Assembly (NCBI RefSeq): GCF_932294415.1
Contig: NC_065538.1
Location: 46,786,843 to 46,850,842, forward strand
DNA: 64,000 bases
Origin: Quercus robur
Taxonomy: Eukaryota; Streptophyta; Magnoliopsida; Fagales; Fagaceae
Reading direction: 5' to 3'
Shown here: positions 1 through 11,402 of the stretch, piece after piece
How positions within the stretch are numbered: the first letter of the stretch is position 1
Layout: every line of letters begins with the position of its first letter
Notes under the pieces: generated by a model
The model's input: only the letters and a program-made list of their open reading frames with translations
Told to the model about the DNA's origin: nothing
Databases searched by the model: none
Position numbers and translations under genes: made by a program

Positions 1-779
1 GGTTCACTTTCACTTTTGTTCTCATGATTTTCTAGCTATTAAGTTAGTCTCTGATGTCAACTAGCTTATGAAAAATGCCTACATGGCAAATAGTTTGCAT
101 TGTTGGGTGTTGGCACATGCAGAGTATTAAAAGAATAAATGAGATGTTAATATATCTAAATTTTAGTGATCACATCAGCTCTTAGTTGACAATAAACCGA
201 CATCAACTTTTAAAAATATTTTTCTTTTCTTTACCAATTTTTTCCTCCTTTATTTTTTCTTTTAATTTTCTTAAAATATTTTTAATTAATCAAAATTTAA
301 TTTTTATATTCTCAAATAATTTTTTATTTCTTGCAAATTCTTGATAAAAAAAAAAAATTATTTTCATTCCTTTGTTCCAATTTCTTGGTAACCAAATAAT
401 AATCTAGTCCAACAATTGCAAATCAACATAGATCACATCGTTTCTAACCTTCAATTTGGCTCTTAATCACAGAAAATCCTATGCCATCAAATTTCAACCA
501 AAAATTCCAATTTCAAACTAATCCTCAAACCTAGATCCACCAAACCCAGATTCACCACAACCCCAACCTTTCAATACCACCACCAACCTAGATCGGGCTT
601 ATCCCTAGCCAAAGCCACAACTCAATTCCAAGAGGTAGCCCGAGATTATGAAATCCTCTTCGAACCAAAAGAATGCTCTTGGTACGATTCTCAAAGAAAA
701 TTATACCACAACATTATGGTGATGGAACAACCCCCCTAAAGTAGTGAAAAAAATAAGGTCCTAGTTTAAATAATAGAAA
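1..779. other. Gene-free AT-rich leader
   Basis: No reading frame of coding character is visible. The opening bases (about 1-30) resemble the sequence at 16273-16300 in the 5' flank of the LINE, which suggests dispersed repeat DNA. No element ends could be fixed. Confidence 0.5.
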
Positions 780-1235
780 GTTTAGGGGTCTTAGTGATTG
801 TCATCCAAATGTTAATTGTTGAATTTAGTGTGTCTATATATATACGCATTTGTTTTTATGTTTATGTTTATTTGAATATTGGAACATATGTGTACACGCG
901 CATATGTATAGACTAATTATAATGTATTGCTATGAGCCTATGATGTGTACCATAAATTTGCATCGCAATTAGCAATACTATAGAGTCTTCTTTAGTATAA
1001 ATAAATAAGTATTATGCTCAACAAGGAACCTAATAGACTGCTCTTTACTAACACTGTGGTCTAATCATCCAGATGGTTAGAGTTTTATAAATTATTAAAT
1101 TGCATATCTTTAATTAATTCAATAATTATAGCTACTATTAAAACCTTCTTCAATCCTAGAATTTTTGTAACACTTAGGTGTCAAATTTAATAATACATTA
1201 GTTTTTTCCGATAATCTATTTCCTGAATTAGAAAA
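780..1235 (+). repeat. Local duplication, copy A (left part)
   Basis: This stretch aligns by eye, with many substitutions and small indels, to 6270-6690. Shared landmarks are the block beginning TTTAGGGGTCTTAGTG, the 'AAGTATTATGCTCAAC' block and the 'GAGTTTTATAAATTATTAAATTG' region. The match stops near 1235 and resumes at about 3212, because copy A is split by an insertion. No coding function is seen. Confidence 0.7.
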
Positions 1236-1530
1236 ATCAATTGGTTATTGCTTGCCCACTCCTAAGTGCAAGAGATTGTAGCAATATAATTCTTGGAGTA
1301 CCAAGGTCGAACCACAAGGAGCAGGGTAAATTCAAAGACAATATAATTAAAAAAAAAAAAAGTTTTGGGTGAAGAAGAAAAGCACTTCTGCTTGGTGATT
1401 GTTAACAAAAATAATAATAAAAACTAATTTAAATCAATAATGTAAATACTAGGGCATTGGAGTGTTTTTCTATATCGATATGAAATTCTTTGTGATCTAA
1501 GAAAATAAATATTTCATAATTAATTGTTCT

Positions 1531-2258
1531 TGTAGGGTGACGAATTTGGGGCTCAGGCCCAACAGGTGGGAGATTCTGGCCCAAAAGTCCCTCAACAATG
1601 AATTTGTAGAGAGTAGGTTATAGAACTAGGTCTTTGACAGGAGAAACGATGTTACGACCAAGCCATGCAACCAGTTGGACGTAGGGATATTCCTTCAAGG
1701 TTTTGGAGTAACGGTCCCTGAGGCTGTTCCTGTTACTTCTCTCTCTTTTCTCCTTCTTTTTCCTTTCTTCTTTCTGCTTGCGATGCTTTTTCCATGGGGA
1801 TCTCCTTCCCTTATATAGCATCCTTCCTGAGATCACGTCCCTACACTTGTCAGTCATCCGATCCTCCACTCGAGTGCCTGTCCCATAGGTCATTCTCCCT
1901 TCTTTCTGTGAGTTGCACTGGCCAAGATCGTTCTGCGTTCCTGTCCCTTCCACATTAATGCGGCTGGAAAAGTAGTTCCTTGGCATTTAATGCGGCAGCT
2001 GTGATTGTCCCCCCCCCCTTTTCTGAGTGTCACGCACTGTTTCTTCGTATTGGGTGAACTTTCGCCGAGTATGGGGTGCAAATTGGACACTTACTTGGTG
2101 AGTCCGAGGAGGTGTTCCTCCTCGGACGCCCCTTAGCAGGCCCGGCCCATCATGATTGGGACGGGATATCCTACGCCCATGTCTTTTCTTCTTTATCGTG
2201 GCTGGGCTTGGTACATGAGCTACGGCCCAACATCAACCGACAGACTTTACCCACCACA
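1531..2258 (-). mobile_element. Solo LTR, Ty3/gypsy type
   Basis: A 728-bp sequence with TG...CA ends is flanked by a perfect 5-bp target duplication, GTTCT (1526-1530 and 2259-2263). Its plus-strand opening TGTAGGGTGACGAATTTGG, the following GGCTCAGGCCCAA block, and the phrase AATGAATTTGTAGAGAGTAGG resemble the LTRs of the gypsy element at 48694-59830. On the minus strand it has a TATA box near 1811-1818, consistent with minus orientation. No internal domain is present, so it is best explained as a solo LTR left by LTR-LTR recombination. Reading frames inside it are not genes. Confidence 0.85.
1811..1818 (-). promoter_or_regulatory. TATA box of the solo LTR
   Basis: The minus strand reads GCTATATAAGGG here, a good plant TATA box in the position expected of an LTR promoter. 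Whether it is still active is unknown. Confidence 0.5.
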
Positions 2259-3211
2259 GTTCTTATACAATTAAAAACTTAAGATTCGGTTGATCTGGGA
2301 CAATTCAAGAACACATGATAACCTAGATTAATAATGCGGTTAGAATAGTTTTCAAAAAAACTCATTCACTTTAAAATGTGATTTCTATTTGAAACTATTA
2401 GAATGTCATCTAAGCAATAAGAAAAACATGATTAAATTTATTGAAAGCATGGAAGGACTAATACATTAAAAGAAATCTAATTGAATAATCAGTTATGTTA
2501 TTGTGTAAAATCTTAGAAAGAGTCACATTGAATATTCATAGTGTATAGAAGAAACATAACACCTAGCCCTAACAAAGAGTTTAGGCTGCCATTAGAGAAA
2601 AGAAATTACAATTTTTTCTCTCCAAATTGGTTCTCTACAACCTCCCTCCAAACCCTAACGTCAAAGTGTCCAAAGAAAATAAAACTTTTACTATTTTAAT
2701 TTTCGTCCAAATTTACAGCAGTAACTTGTGAGTTAATTTTAGCCTTCAAAAATTGTGAATTTTGAAAAGCTCAAAACTAGAAAGTTGTAGATATTAAAGT
2801 CACGGTCCCAACCCATCTAGCCTTGTGTCAATTGGATTTTTGAGGAGAGAGATAGGACCAAAATACCGATCAGTGCTTAAATCTAATTTTTTCTTTTCAA
2901 ATTTTGCCTCTTTGATTTCTTTCCTTATTTGAAGCTTCCAAACATGGTAGACGACCCAAGCACTCCAGTTGCACCTCCTTAGACATTTAAGCATGGTCCT
3001 TTAGCTTCTCTTAAATTTTAGTTTGGCCTTCATTCTCTCACAGACTTCTAAAAACTCATCTTTTTCACTGAAATCCTGACAGTAGAAAATTACATGCAAT
3101 AAATAGGGACTAATGCAAATCATTGCTTAATTATATAAATTAAGCATAGTAATAAGGAGATAAAGCCTACCTAAATATATAACAAGTATAAATTTTAAGG
3201 CATTATCAATT

Positions 3212-3960
3212 ATAATAAAAGTAAGAACTACTTTTGATGGTGTGTTCATATCTCGTGGCTAAATTAGTATGTCAATTCCTTAAATGCACCAGAAGAGGAT
3301 TGTAAATCAATCTTTGTTTGTAAAATATACCCTAGTTCATACCAGTAAAATTAAGGGCATGCATAGTGAGTTTCAACTGTATTGCATGACTTTTGGGCAA
3401 ACATTCTCCTACATGATCTATCAAGTCTTCTTTAAGGTAGCTTATCTCATAATTAAATTGTGTTTTTGGTTTTTAACTCCTATATCGTCAATCTCAGCCA
3501 TTTTAAATATTAATAATAATAGGTTAAACAAAGAACCACTAAGCACTTGATGTAAATTTGAATGCCGATTTCAATAGAAAACATAAAAAGATCAATTATC
3601 TATTCATTTAGAATACTTAATAGTTAGTTTTCCTTCTATTAAAAAAAATTATTTTATAAATATGTTTATGTTTATTTTTATACGTATGATTATAATTAAT
3701 TTAGATTTATATTTTGTCAATTATATTGTTTTTACCCTTCTATATACATACACATACAAGGACACACATGATTGTAAACATAAATGTAGTTGTTTCTTTG
3801 TTCATACCAAAAAAAAAAAAAAAAAATCATTAATTCGGTTTATAGATATTGATAGGTTGCAATAAAAATAATCTGCCATTATAAACAAGTTAGTTTTGAG
3901 TTGACCAACTAAATGTAGGATGTAAAATGTCAATACATATCTAATAACCCCAAGCATATA
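3212..3960 (+). repeat. Local duplication, copy A (right part)
   Basis: Continues copy A after the insertion. It aligns to about 6725-7440: shared blocks include GTAAGAACTA, 'TGACTTTTG(G/T)(G/C)CA', AATTAAATTGTGTTTT and the ~90-bp block that begins near 3532. It has a poly-A run at 3810-3827. No coding function is seen. Confidence 0.65.
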
Positions 3961-5462
3961 GACCTAAGTAAGATTGAATAATCATCTAGAAAATGAGAAA
4001 ATAATGGCTTCTTCCCTCAGTTGGAATAAGGGCAAGATCCCAAATACTTCGTTTGGATACAACTGAAAATTGAAAACTGAAAACACTGTAACAAAATAAT
4101 TTTTAAATGTGTGAATAATACCGTAGGACTCAACAATCATGGCTTGAAAAAAAAAAAAAAAAAAACACAAAACGTGGACGTGGATGTGGGAAGCACAAAA
4201 CGCGCTTCCTAAACGCACACTAAATGGACAAGATCAAAAAGTACAAAAGAAAAGAAGTCATGTTTATTCAATGGTATGTTTTTGCCAAAATGGCAAGAGA
4301 TACAATCAAATTTATAGAATTAAAATAACAATAAGTGACACTAAGAAGCTAATAATTGAAGACGGGACAAAGATGCATGACTAAGACGAGAGTGCCACAA
4401 ATTAGGGGATAAGATGGAAATAACAATAATAGAGACCAGAGATGAGTGAATGTTTTTTTATGGACCTTGAACATTCATCCAACTTTACAACCTGTCCCAA
4501 GTAGTTGGCTTGTCTATGGATTCTACACATCGACACCACAATTAGTAACGAGAAGATCAACACTGAGTTCACAAAGTTGACTAATAAAGAGAAAATTTTA
4601 GAAGAAGATAAGTGTCATTAAGAGATTTGTTTAAGGAATAAATGGATCCTATGTAATTAATAGGCATGGGAGTGTCATCAATAGTGTAAATAGATTTAGG
4701 ATGCTTTAAAGGAACCTTCGAAAAAAATTATGAGGCATTAGGAGTCATTTAATTACAACAAGCAATTTAGTGTTTTGCACATGTACGGATGCCTCGGGAA
4801 AAGATTCGTCCCCTTCAAAGTTTCACACATTGGGTGCTTTGGCAACTTCACTTATGTGTGCAAGTATTTCTAGGGCGAGGAGTGTGTGTGTGTGTGAGTC
4901 TCTTTTCTTATTTTTATTTTAAGGAGTTGCCACCAACTATTGGTCTTGTAAGAGGTGTGATTGGTCACTTATTTGTGTAATTTTTTTTGGTTACCTAATT
5001 AACTAAGAACCGATTCAAGGGTTTTTGAATTAATTAAGGTAAACCAAAGTCTTAAACGAAAGGATAGAATGGGTAGGGAAGGTGTTAGGCACTTCACACC
5101 ACCTATCTAAAGGATAGTTGCAAGGGTAAAAACTAATTATGTCATAAGGCACATACAAGGCTAACAAGAGAAGCTCTAACATGCAAAGCTAAGCAAGGGA
5201 GAGGGAGGCAAGAAACAAGCATGCATGCCAACATCATCAAGATGTGATCTCACCCACTTGGTTAAACCCAAACAAGCCACAAAGCCACAAAAGGGGAAGA
5301 ATGCAACCAAACAAGACAAGATAGACACAAAAAGCACACGAACACTTACTAAGCGGGAAATAAAGCATGTAAAGTAAGGCAAGGATGCAAGAAACTAGAT
5401 ATTAGCATACAAGCATGGATCAAAAGATGAAAGCATTGATATAAGCATGAAACATCCAAACT
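3961..5462. other. Gene-free repeat-like region
   Basis: Only short chance reading frames are present, none with a recognisable family. The 5030-5130 part (a conserved-looking GGTAGGGAAGGTGTTAGGCAC block) resembles plant retrotransposon flank sequence, but no element limits could be set. Confidence 0.4.
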
Positions 5463-6150
5463 GTAGACACTCAATTTTGCACCATAATTTAATCTTTGAA
5501 GATGGTTAAAATGACCATTTCATATACCCAAAAATCATAGTTGCATTACATGCATTAAATCATTCATTGCATATCATAAAAATGATCTTGAGATTCTAAC
5601 AGTCGTAATGGTATGCCCAATTCACAAATAGAACTGTTGGATTGAAAGATATCACAAGATCAAGTTTTCAAGGTTTGCATGCATTGTATAAGGGTGAAAC
5701 CAATCACATGTGATTAATTGAAATTAATTATGATTGGTTAAACAATTAAAGTTAATTAAATAATTTTGTGATTAGTTGTTGGCTTTTGCCAAAAATAAGC
5801 TTGCTTGCATGGGAATAAAATGGATAATCAAATAACAAGGGAATTGTTGATAATTAAGTTTCTTAGAATATTTATCTATAAGATATTTATTGTGTTTAAA
5901 GACTTGATTATCAAAATAAAATGGATTAATTTTAGAATACAAGTTAAAAACTCCATGTGCAATTCTCAACTTAGAAATCTCTAAAAAAATAGTCGAAATT
6001 GAACCAAAATTGGAAGTGGGGCTTGGCACGTGAAAGGGCCAATCAGCACTTTGGAGTGCCGATCGGCACATGGCAAGTGTCGATTGGCACAACTCTGAGG
6101 CCTGGCCTAGAAATGCTACTCTATCGACTACTTGAAAACAACATACAAGC
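5463..6150 (+). mobile_element. Probable LTR fragment
   Basis: Begins TGTAGACACTCAATTTTGCACC, a typical plant gypsy LTR opening. It contains imperfect repeats of a GATCGGCAC/GATTGGCAC motif (about 6058-6092). No matching second LTR, target duplication or internal coding region is visible, so the right end is approximate. The long minus-strand frame across it (5772-6158) has no recognisable domain. Confidence 0.35.
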
Positions 6151-6269
6151 AAAAACACAATGACAAATAGAAGAAAAAAAATATTAAAAAATAATACAAC
6201 AACAATCTAGTGGCGGACCACCCCTAAAATTGTCGGGAATAAGAAAGGCCTTAGTTCAACCAAAACAAA

Positions 6270-7232
6270 AATTTAGGGGTCTTAGTGAATTTCATCCAAA
6301 TATTAATTGTTGAATTTAGTTAGTGTGTATGTATTTATGTTCATGTTTATGTTTATGTTGTATAGACACATATGTATATATATTGGTTACAATGTATTGC
6401 TACGACATGTACCAAAAATTTGCATCTCTGTTGCTAATGCAATTAAGCCTTCTTTTGTGTAAATAGATAAGTATTATGCTCAACATTGAGCCTAATAGAC
6501 TAATCCCTACCGATACTAGTCAAATCATCCACGATGATTGGAGTTTTATAAATTATTAAATTGTACCCTATGATATTTTTAATTAATTCAATAATTGCAA
6601 CTATTGTTGGAACCTTCTTTAGTTATGGTGTTTTTGTAACACTTAAGGTGTCCAATTTAATTATAGGTTATTTTTCCAATTTTTTATTTCCTAAAATGGA
6701 AATATATGTTGGTAACTATGAGAGTAAGAACTATTTTTTATAGTCACAACTTACATTTTTAATCACTTTGATGCTTATTAGCCCTATATAGTAGGATTTA
6801 TTGCTGCAATAAGAGAATTCATGTCGATTTTAATGGTATTTATATGACTTTTGTCCACACATTTCACTGCATGATCTTATTAGGCTTGTTCAAGGTAGCC
6901 TATCTTAGAATTAAATTGTGTTTTCAGTTTTAACTAGTATGTTTTCAATTTTAGTCATTTTATATAATAATAATAATAATAATAATAATAGTAAGTTTTA
7001 CAGAGATCCACTAAACACCTCAAGTAAATTTGACTGTCAATTTCTATATAAGACATAAAAATCTAAATTATTTTTTCATTCAAAATACTTAATGGTTAGT
7101 AATCATAGATCATACAAAGATCCACTAAGCGCCTCAAGTAGATCTGAATGTCAATTTCAATGGAAAGCATAAATATCGTAACTATTTATTCATTTAGAAA
7201 ACTTAATGATTTAGTTTTCCTTTTTACTATTT

Positions 7233-7289
<57 letters not shown>

Positions 7290-7440
7290 TTTATGTTTAT
7301 GTTTGTGTATCTATGTTTACATTTATGTCTATATTTTCACAATTATATTCTAGCATTATAACAAATTATCTTTGAGTTTACCAACTAAATACATGATGTA
7401 AAATGTAGATACTTTTCTAATATTCTTAAAATTTATGTTT
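6270..7440 (+). repeat. Local duplication, copy B (uninterrupted)
   Basis: Counterpart of copy A (780-1235 plus 3212-3960), but without the 2-kb insertion. It contains a GATCCACTAA block near 7003, a second copy of that block near 7110, and a long TA microsatellite. No gene is seen. Confidence 0.7.
7236..7284. repeat. (TA)n microsatellite
   Basis: About 24 uninterrupted TA dinucleotides. The reading frame across it is a low-complexity artefact. Confidence 0.95.
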
Positions 7441-7599
7441 AATTTACCATATGCCTATTTATAAGTTTCCAAAGGTGATTTGGAGTTCATTGAAATTGTT
7501 GTTCTTAGGTTTAGCAACCAAGATACTGAATATAAACAAATTAAAAAAGTGACAGGGAAAAATCCAACAAATGGTGTAAGAAACCTAGAATCTTACCCA

Positions 7600-7975
7600 T
7601 ATATTGAAAGGCAAATGAATACAGAACCACTCAATACCTAAGTAAATTTGAATATTGATTTCAATGGAAAACTTAAAAAATCTCAATATTCAATTTTATA
7701 CTTATTTGTTAGCTTCGTTTATATTATTATTATTTTTTTTTATGAATTCGTTTGTATTTATATAAATATTTACATCTGTTGTTATATTTTTTCACAAGTT
7801 TATTGTCTAGTACTCTTATATATACACACACACACAAGGACACACACGATTATGAACAAAAATTATTCTTAAAGTTATTTATACAATTAGTAAAAATGTA
7901 TATTATATTGTATGTTAATATACATTTTTCCAGAGGCATATTTGGCTTGAAAGAGATAATAGCCTACAAATGAGA
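7600..7975 (+). repeat. Further copy of the ~3.5-kb repeat block
   Basis: Matches 3530-3800: GAACCACT(C)AA, a shared AAATTTGAAT...GATTTCAATGGAAAAC block, and a CACACACAAGGACACACACGATTATGAAC tail (split here by mismatches) that parallels about 3747-3780. With the copies near 7003 and 7110 this makes four related blocks. No gene is seen. Confidence 0.55.
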
Positions 7976-7982
7976 ATGTGAC

Positions 7983-9340
7983 TTAGAGATCAAAAAAGTA
8001 GCTCAAAGTACCTAGATCTTTCATCTCAAAATGTTGGTTGAGAAATTGTTGAAGAGCACAAATTCCTACAATGTTGTCAAATGTAATAATCATATCATCA
8101 ACATAGGGTAAAATGATAGTAATAACAATGGGGTCCAATGAATAAAAGTGCGGAGTCATATTAGCTAGGAGTGAAACCCTGCTGAGAAACCATATAGCTA
8201 AATTTGGTAAACCACGCATGAGGAGCTTAATTAAGGCCATACATAGCACATAAGGCTGAACATATTACATATGATTTGGTGAGTGTTGGTAGCTGGGAGG
8301 AGGTTACATGTACACTTCTTCCTCAAGATCCACATTTAGGAAAATATTCTTACATCTAAAATAGAAACCTTTTGTGAAGAGCAGCAATTGCAAGGAGTGA
8401 TCGAATAAAGATATTCTTACATCTAAACTAGGTCAAAGGTTTCTTTATAATCAATGCATTATTCTCGAGTAAAGCACTTTCGAAAAAGGCAAGCCTTATA
8501 GTGTTCTACAGATCCATCTATCTTAGTTTTGATCTTGCATCCCACTACAGATTTGCTAGGAGATATCTCAACCATTTCCTACATATAAGTCTTATGGAGA
8601 GCATCAAGTTCAGTAGTTACTATAGGTGTGAGGCTCACAGAGAGTAGCAAATGCAGAAGAATAGTAGTAGTCCTAAAGATGTAGAGAAGGAACTTTTATC
8701 CGATTAGAGCAACGAAGTGTAGGGTCAGGTGAAGGCTCTGAAGGAAGGTTCGATGCATGTAAGGATGACGTATATGGTGATGATATGGCTGGATTTAGAA
8801 CAAATGGACCTGCTTCTTGTGATAAGGCCGAGGGCTAGACATCTGAAAGAGCTAGAGGTCGAATTAGAATCCCTCATTTGGTCAAGATGGAGATCAATAG
8901 AAGAATGGCTAAAGATTGGAAGCAGTGAGTAGATATAGAAGAAAACTGCTGAACACTGGAAAATGGACGATGCTCCCAAAATTTCACATGATAAGAGATA
9001 CGCAAACAACAAGTTGTGAGATTGTAGAAGCCTTTTTAGTTGATATCATCACCAAGGAAGCAATAGAGTTGAGAGTGAGATTCAAGTTTGGATCGTTAAT
9101 AAGAAGGAAGGGAAACGAAGCAAGCATAGTGGAAGACAAGACGGAGGAGTAGTCAAAAGGTTGGTCGTGTAATAGCTTAAATGCTGATTTGTTTTGAGTT
9201 GTGGGCGAGAGAAGAAGATTGGTAATGTAGACAGTAGTGAGTGCAGCTTCACTCCAAAAGTGCTCAAGAATAGATGAGGATATAAGCAGGATAAGGAAGC
9301 GTGACCAAGACAATAGCGACTAATTGTACTATACATATAC
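7983..9340 (-). pseudogene. Decayed Ty1/copia pol fragment (integrase to RT)
   Basis: On the minus strand the upstream part (9313-8984) gives integrase-core sequence: 'EHFWSEAALTTVYI', 'SPTTQNKSAFKLLHDQP'. The part near 8560-8440 gives the start of the reverse transcriptase ('KIKTKIDGSVEHYKA'), and 8249-7983 gives the RT active-site region ('YVDDMIIT' and 'HFEMKDLGTLSYF'). These lie in different frames with stops between them, so nothing long is translatable. No LTRs are visible nearby. The integrase and early RT part is present a second time at 31765-32680 and therefore belongs to the segmental duplication. The 8250-8430 stretch holds remnant RT such as 'VDLEEEVYM'. Confidence 0.85.
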
Positions 9341-9615
9341 ATAAATCAATATGTAAAGTTTATCATTCTATGGAAGACAAGTAATATGCAACAATACTTT
9401 CAAAATCCAACACCTATAGCCAATATAGGCAATATAAAAACGGAATAGCAGCGGATATATTTTGCTTTTAAAAAAATTGAAAAAATGATTAGCTTAGCTA
9501 TACTATTTTATTGTCGAGTAAGCTCCTATCATTAGACAACAGTAAGTAATCACTACTGTCTTTCTAGATCTACTGCACCCACTTCATCTATACAACACTG
9601 AATCCACGTCGAACT

Positions 9616-10182
9616 CTACCTACTAAGCATCCTCTGAAAAGAACTTAATCGTGTACCAATACCATGTGGCATACTATCTTCTATGGGTGAAACTATGGGT
9701 TGAACCCCACTGCATAAATTACTATCCGCTGGCCAGACCGGAGGCTCAGCCAGGGTTCGGCATATGGGGCAATTTGTGTTTGAGCTAAGCCACATATCAA
9801 TGCACTCTACATGAAACCTGTGGGTACAATTTGGCAGAAGCTTAACCATGGTCTCTTCCACAATAGTGCTCAAGCAAACTGAGCACTCTGTGACTTCTTC
9901 ACCATGATCAAGCTTGGCACTTGGATTGTATATGAACATTGGTAATGAGGCCATGACCAATGGATCGAGACCTGCCATTGGTGACTCAATAGAATGTATT
10001 TCATCTAGTGCTTCTTGAGTTGTTCTCCTGTCTAGGGAAGCTTGTTGTCTTAAAAGGTACCTAGGATAGATTTGGAGAATGATGAAGATCATCACAATAG
10101 CGAATAGGGAGAGCACAGCTGCAAGTTTGATCTTGCCATTGTTACCAATTCTATAATTAGAATTACCATCGCTGGAACTCAT
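9616..10182 (-). CDS. ATL-type RING-H2 E3 ubiquitin ligase, ATL-A1 (C-terminally shortened)
   Basis: Predicted 188 aa. Residues ~18-40 form one hydrophobic membrane segment after a short N-terminus. A GLD motif lies at 71-73. A complete RING-H2 finger follows: C100, C103, C119, H121, H124, C127, C138, C141, spaced C-x2-C-x15-C-x1-H-x2-H-x2-C-x10-C-x2-C, with W131 and P139. ATL proteins of this layout are membrane-anchored ubiquitin ligases, often stress-induced; the substrate is unknown. The start at 10182 is chosen because the bases around this ATG match the ATL-B start; the frame is open 23 codons further upstream. Compared with ATL-A2 and ATL-B, a TAG at 9616-9618 replaces a Gln codon and removes the last 21 residues (the ancestral stop lies at 9553-9555). 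The RING is untouched, so the protein may still work. Single exon. Confidence 0.85.
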   Translation of the reverse strand: MSSSDGNSNYRIGNNGKIKLAAVLSLFAIVMIFIILQIYPRYLLRQQASLDRRTTQEALDEIHSIESPMAGLDPLVMASLPMFIYNPSAKLDHGEEVTECSVCLSTIVEETMVKLLPNCTHRFHVECIDMWLSSNTNCPICRTLAEPPVWPADSNLCSGVQPIVSPIEDSMPHGIGTRLSSFQRMLSR

Positions 10183-11402
10183 AGTTGCTCCTAAGGTGAT
10201 CTTGATCAACGTGATGGTGTTAAAAAATAAAATGCAATTTGTAATTCTCATTAAGCTGTCAACAAATTAAGAGGGGGCAGCAAATAGACAATAGAAGAAC
10301 TATGTGGCAGCAAATAAAGAAGCTGAAGCTATTATTGGCAGACAACTCACATGCTGGCTGTCATTCAAGGAGTATGTCGTTGAATTCTAAAACTTACTAG
10401 TGTAAATTTGTATAATATATTATTATGTTAGTCGGTTTAGTAACCGACCTAAGGCCTCTATCTAACCAATGCATATGTACAAAGACAAAATAAGAGAAGT
10501 GAAATGAAATAGATACAGAGCATTAGAAATTTAGAATACTCTGTTAGCTGTGGAAATTTCAAGAAAGGCCATGGCCATAAATTGTCTTAAGTGGTCATGT
10601 GCAATAATTCTAAGAATATTTGTCTCTTTATGTCTTCAAAACAATGTCCCGATTATTGTCTTATAAAGGCTTGTATCTTATTGGTCTATCCATGCTTACC
10701 ATAGGTATGCTTGCAAAAGATTATCTTTGATTAATTTTAATTGGTTTGTGATAAACCCTATTTGTTATATTAATAAATATATAAAAGATCTAAGATTTTT
10801 TTTTTTTTTTTTTTTTTCTAATCTTTTGCATTCTAGTCTAGAATTTTTGCTGAAATTACGTTTTGTGGAAGAATTGTACATAATTACTGTGAGTTACAAA
10901 TTCTACTTAAGCAAACTTATGCTCCATCATATATAAGTAAGCTTAATCTTATTCGGCAAGAACGTAAACCATGCTTGAAAGCGTATTCTACTTTGTTAAC
11001 TAAATCGAGCTTATATTCAAAGTAAAATTAATGAAATAATCCTAAACTTTTTTACTCCTTTCAACTCAATTGCAAGTTTACAGCCTTACTACACATGTAT
11101 ATTCATAGTTGGAGATCCATAAAGCTCTAGTAAACTCGCTTCTGTATATAATTGATCACTAGATATGTAAAACTTGATAAAAAATAATTATGAAAAAAAA
11201 TAAAAGCTGTAATTCAGCATGCATCTACATTTCGAAATCAGTGAGACATTTTCATTTTGGTACGAAACTTAACTTCATAATCTGATTGCGGTGAAATCTT
11301 TTTAAGAAGTAAATCTTTTAATTGCAAATTCAATCAATATTTAATGTGCATCACTCTACGGTAGAAAAATAAATGCAACAATACATACTTTCAATGTAAT
11401 CA
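10183..11402. other. Spacer between ATL-A1 and ATL-B1
   Basis: No gene is seen. It is shared, with few differences, with 33443-34552 in copy 2, so it was duplicated together with the genes. It should hold the ATL-A promoter (minus strand) and the ATL-B terminator region, but no specific element stands out beyond a long T run at 10798-10817. Confidence 0.6.

Larger units (their letters stand above)
1243..3211. mobile_element. Unclassified insertion splitting duplication copy A
   Basis: Copy B (6270-7440) runs continuously through the point where copy A breaks, so this ~2.0-kb block looks like an insertion. The 7-bp direct repeat ATCAATT sits at both edges (1236-1242 and 3205-3211) and could be a target-site duplication. 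Apart from the solo LTR at 1531-2258, which went in later, the block holds no recognisable protein. The 2264-3211 portion is gene-free. The element class is unknown. Confidence 0.4.

Noticed and set aside
1618-1986. 122-codon minus-strand frame
   Set aside because: Lies wholly inside the solo LTR; basic low-complexity product, no family.
5772-6158. 128-codon minus-strand frame
   Set aside because: Inside LTR-like DNA; no domain and biased composition.
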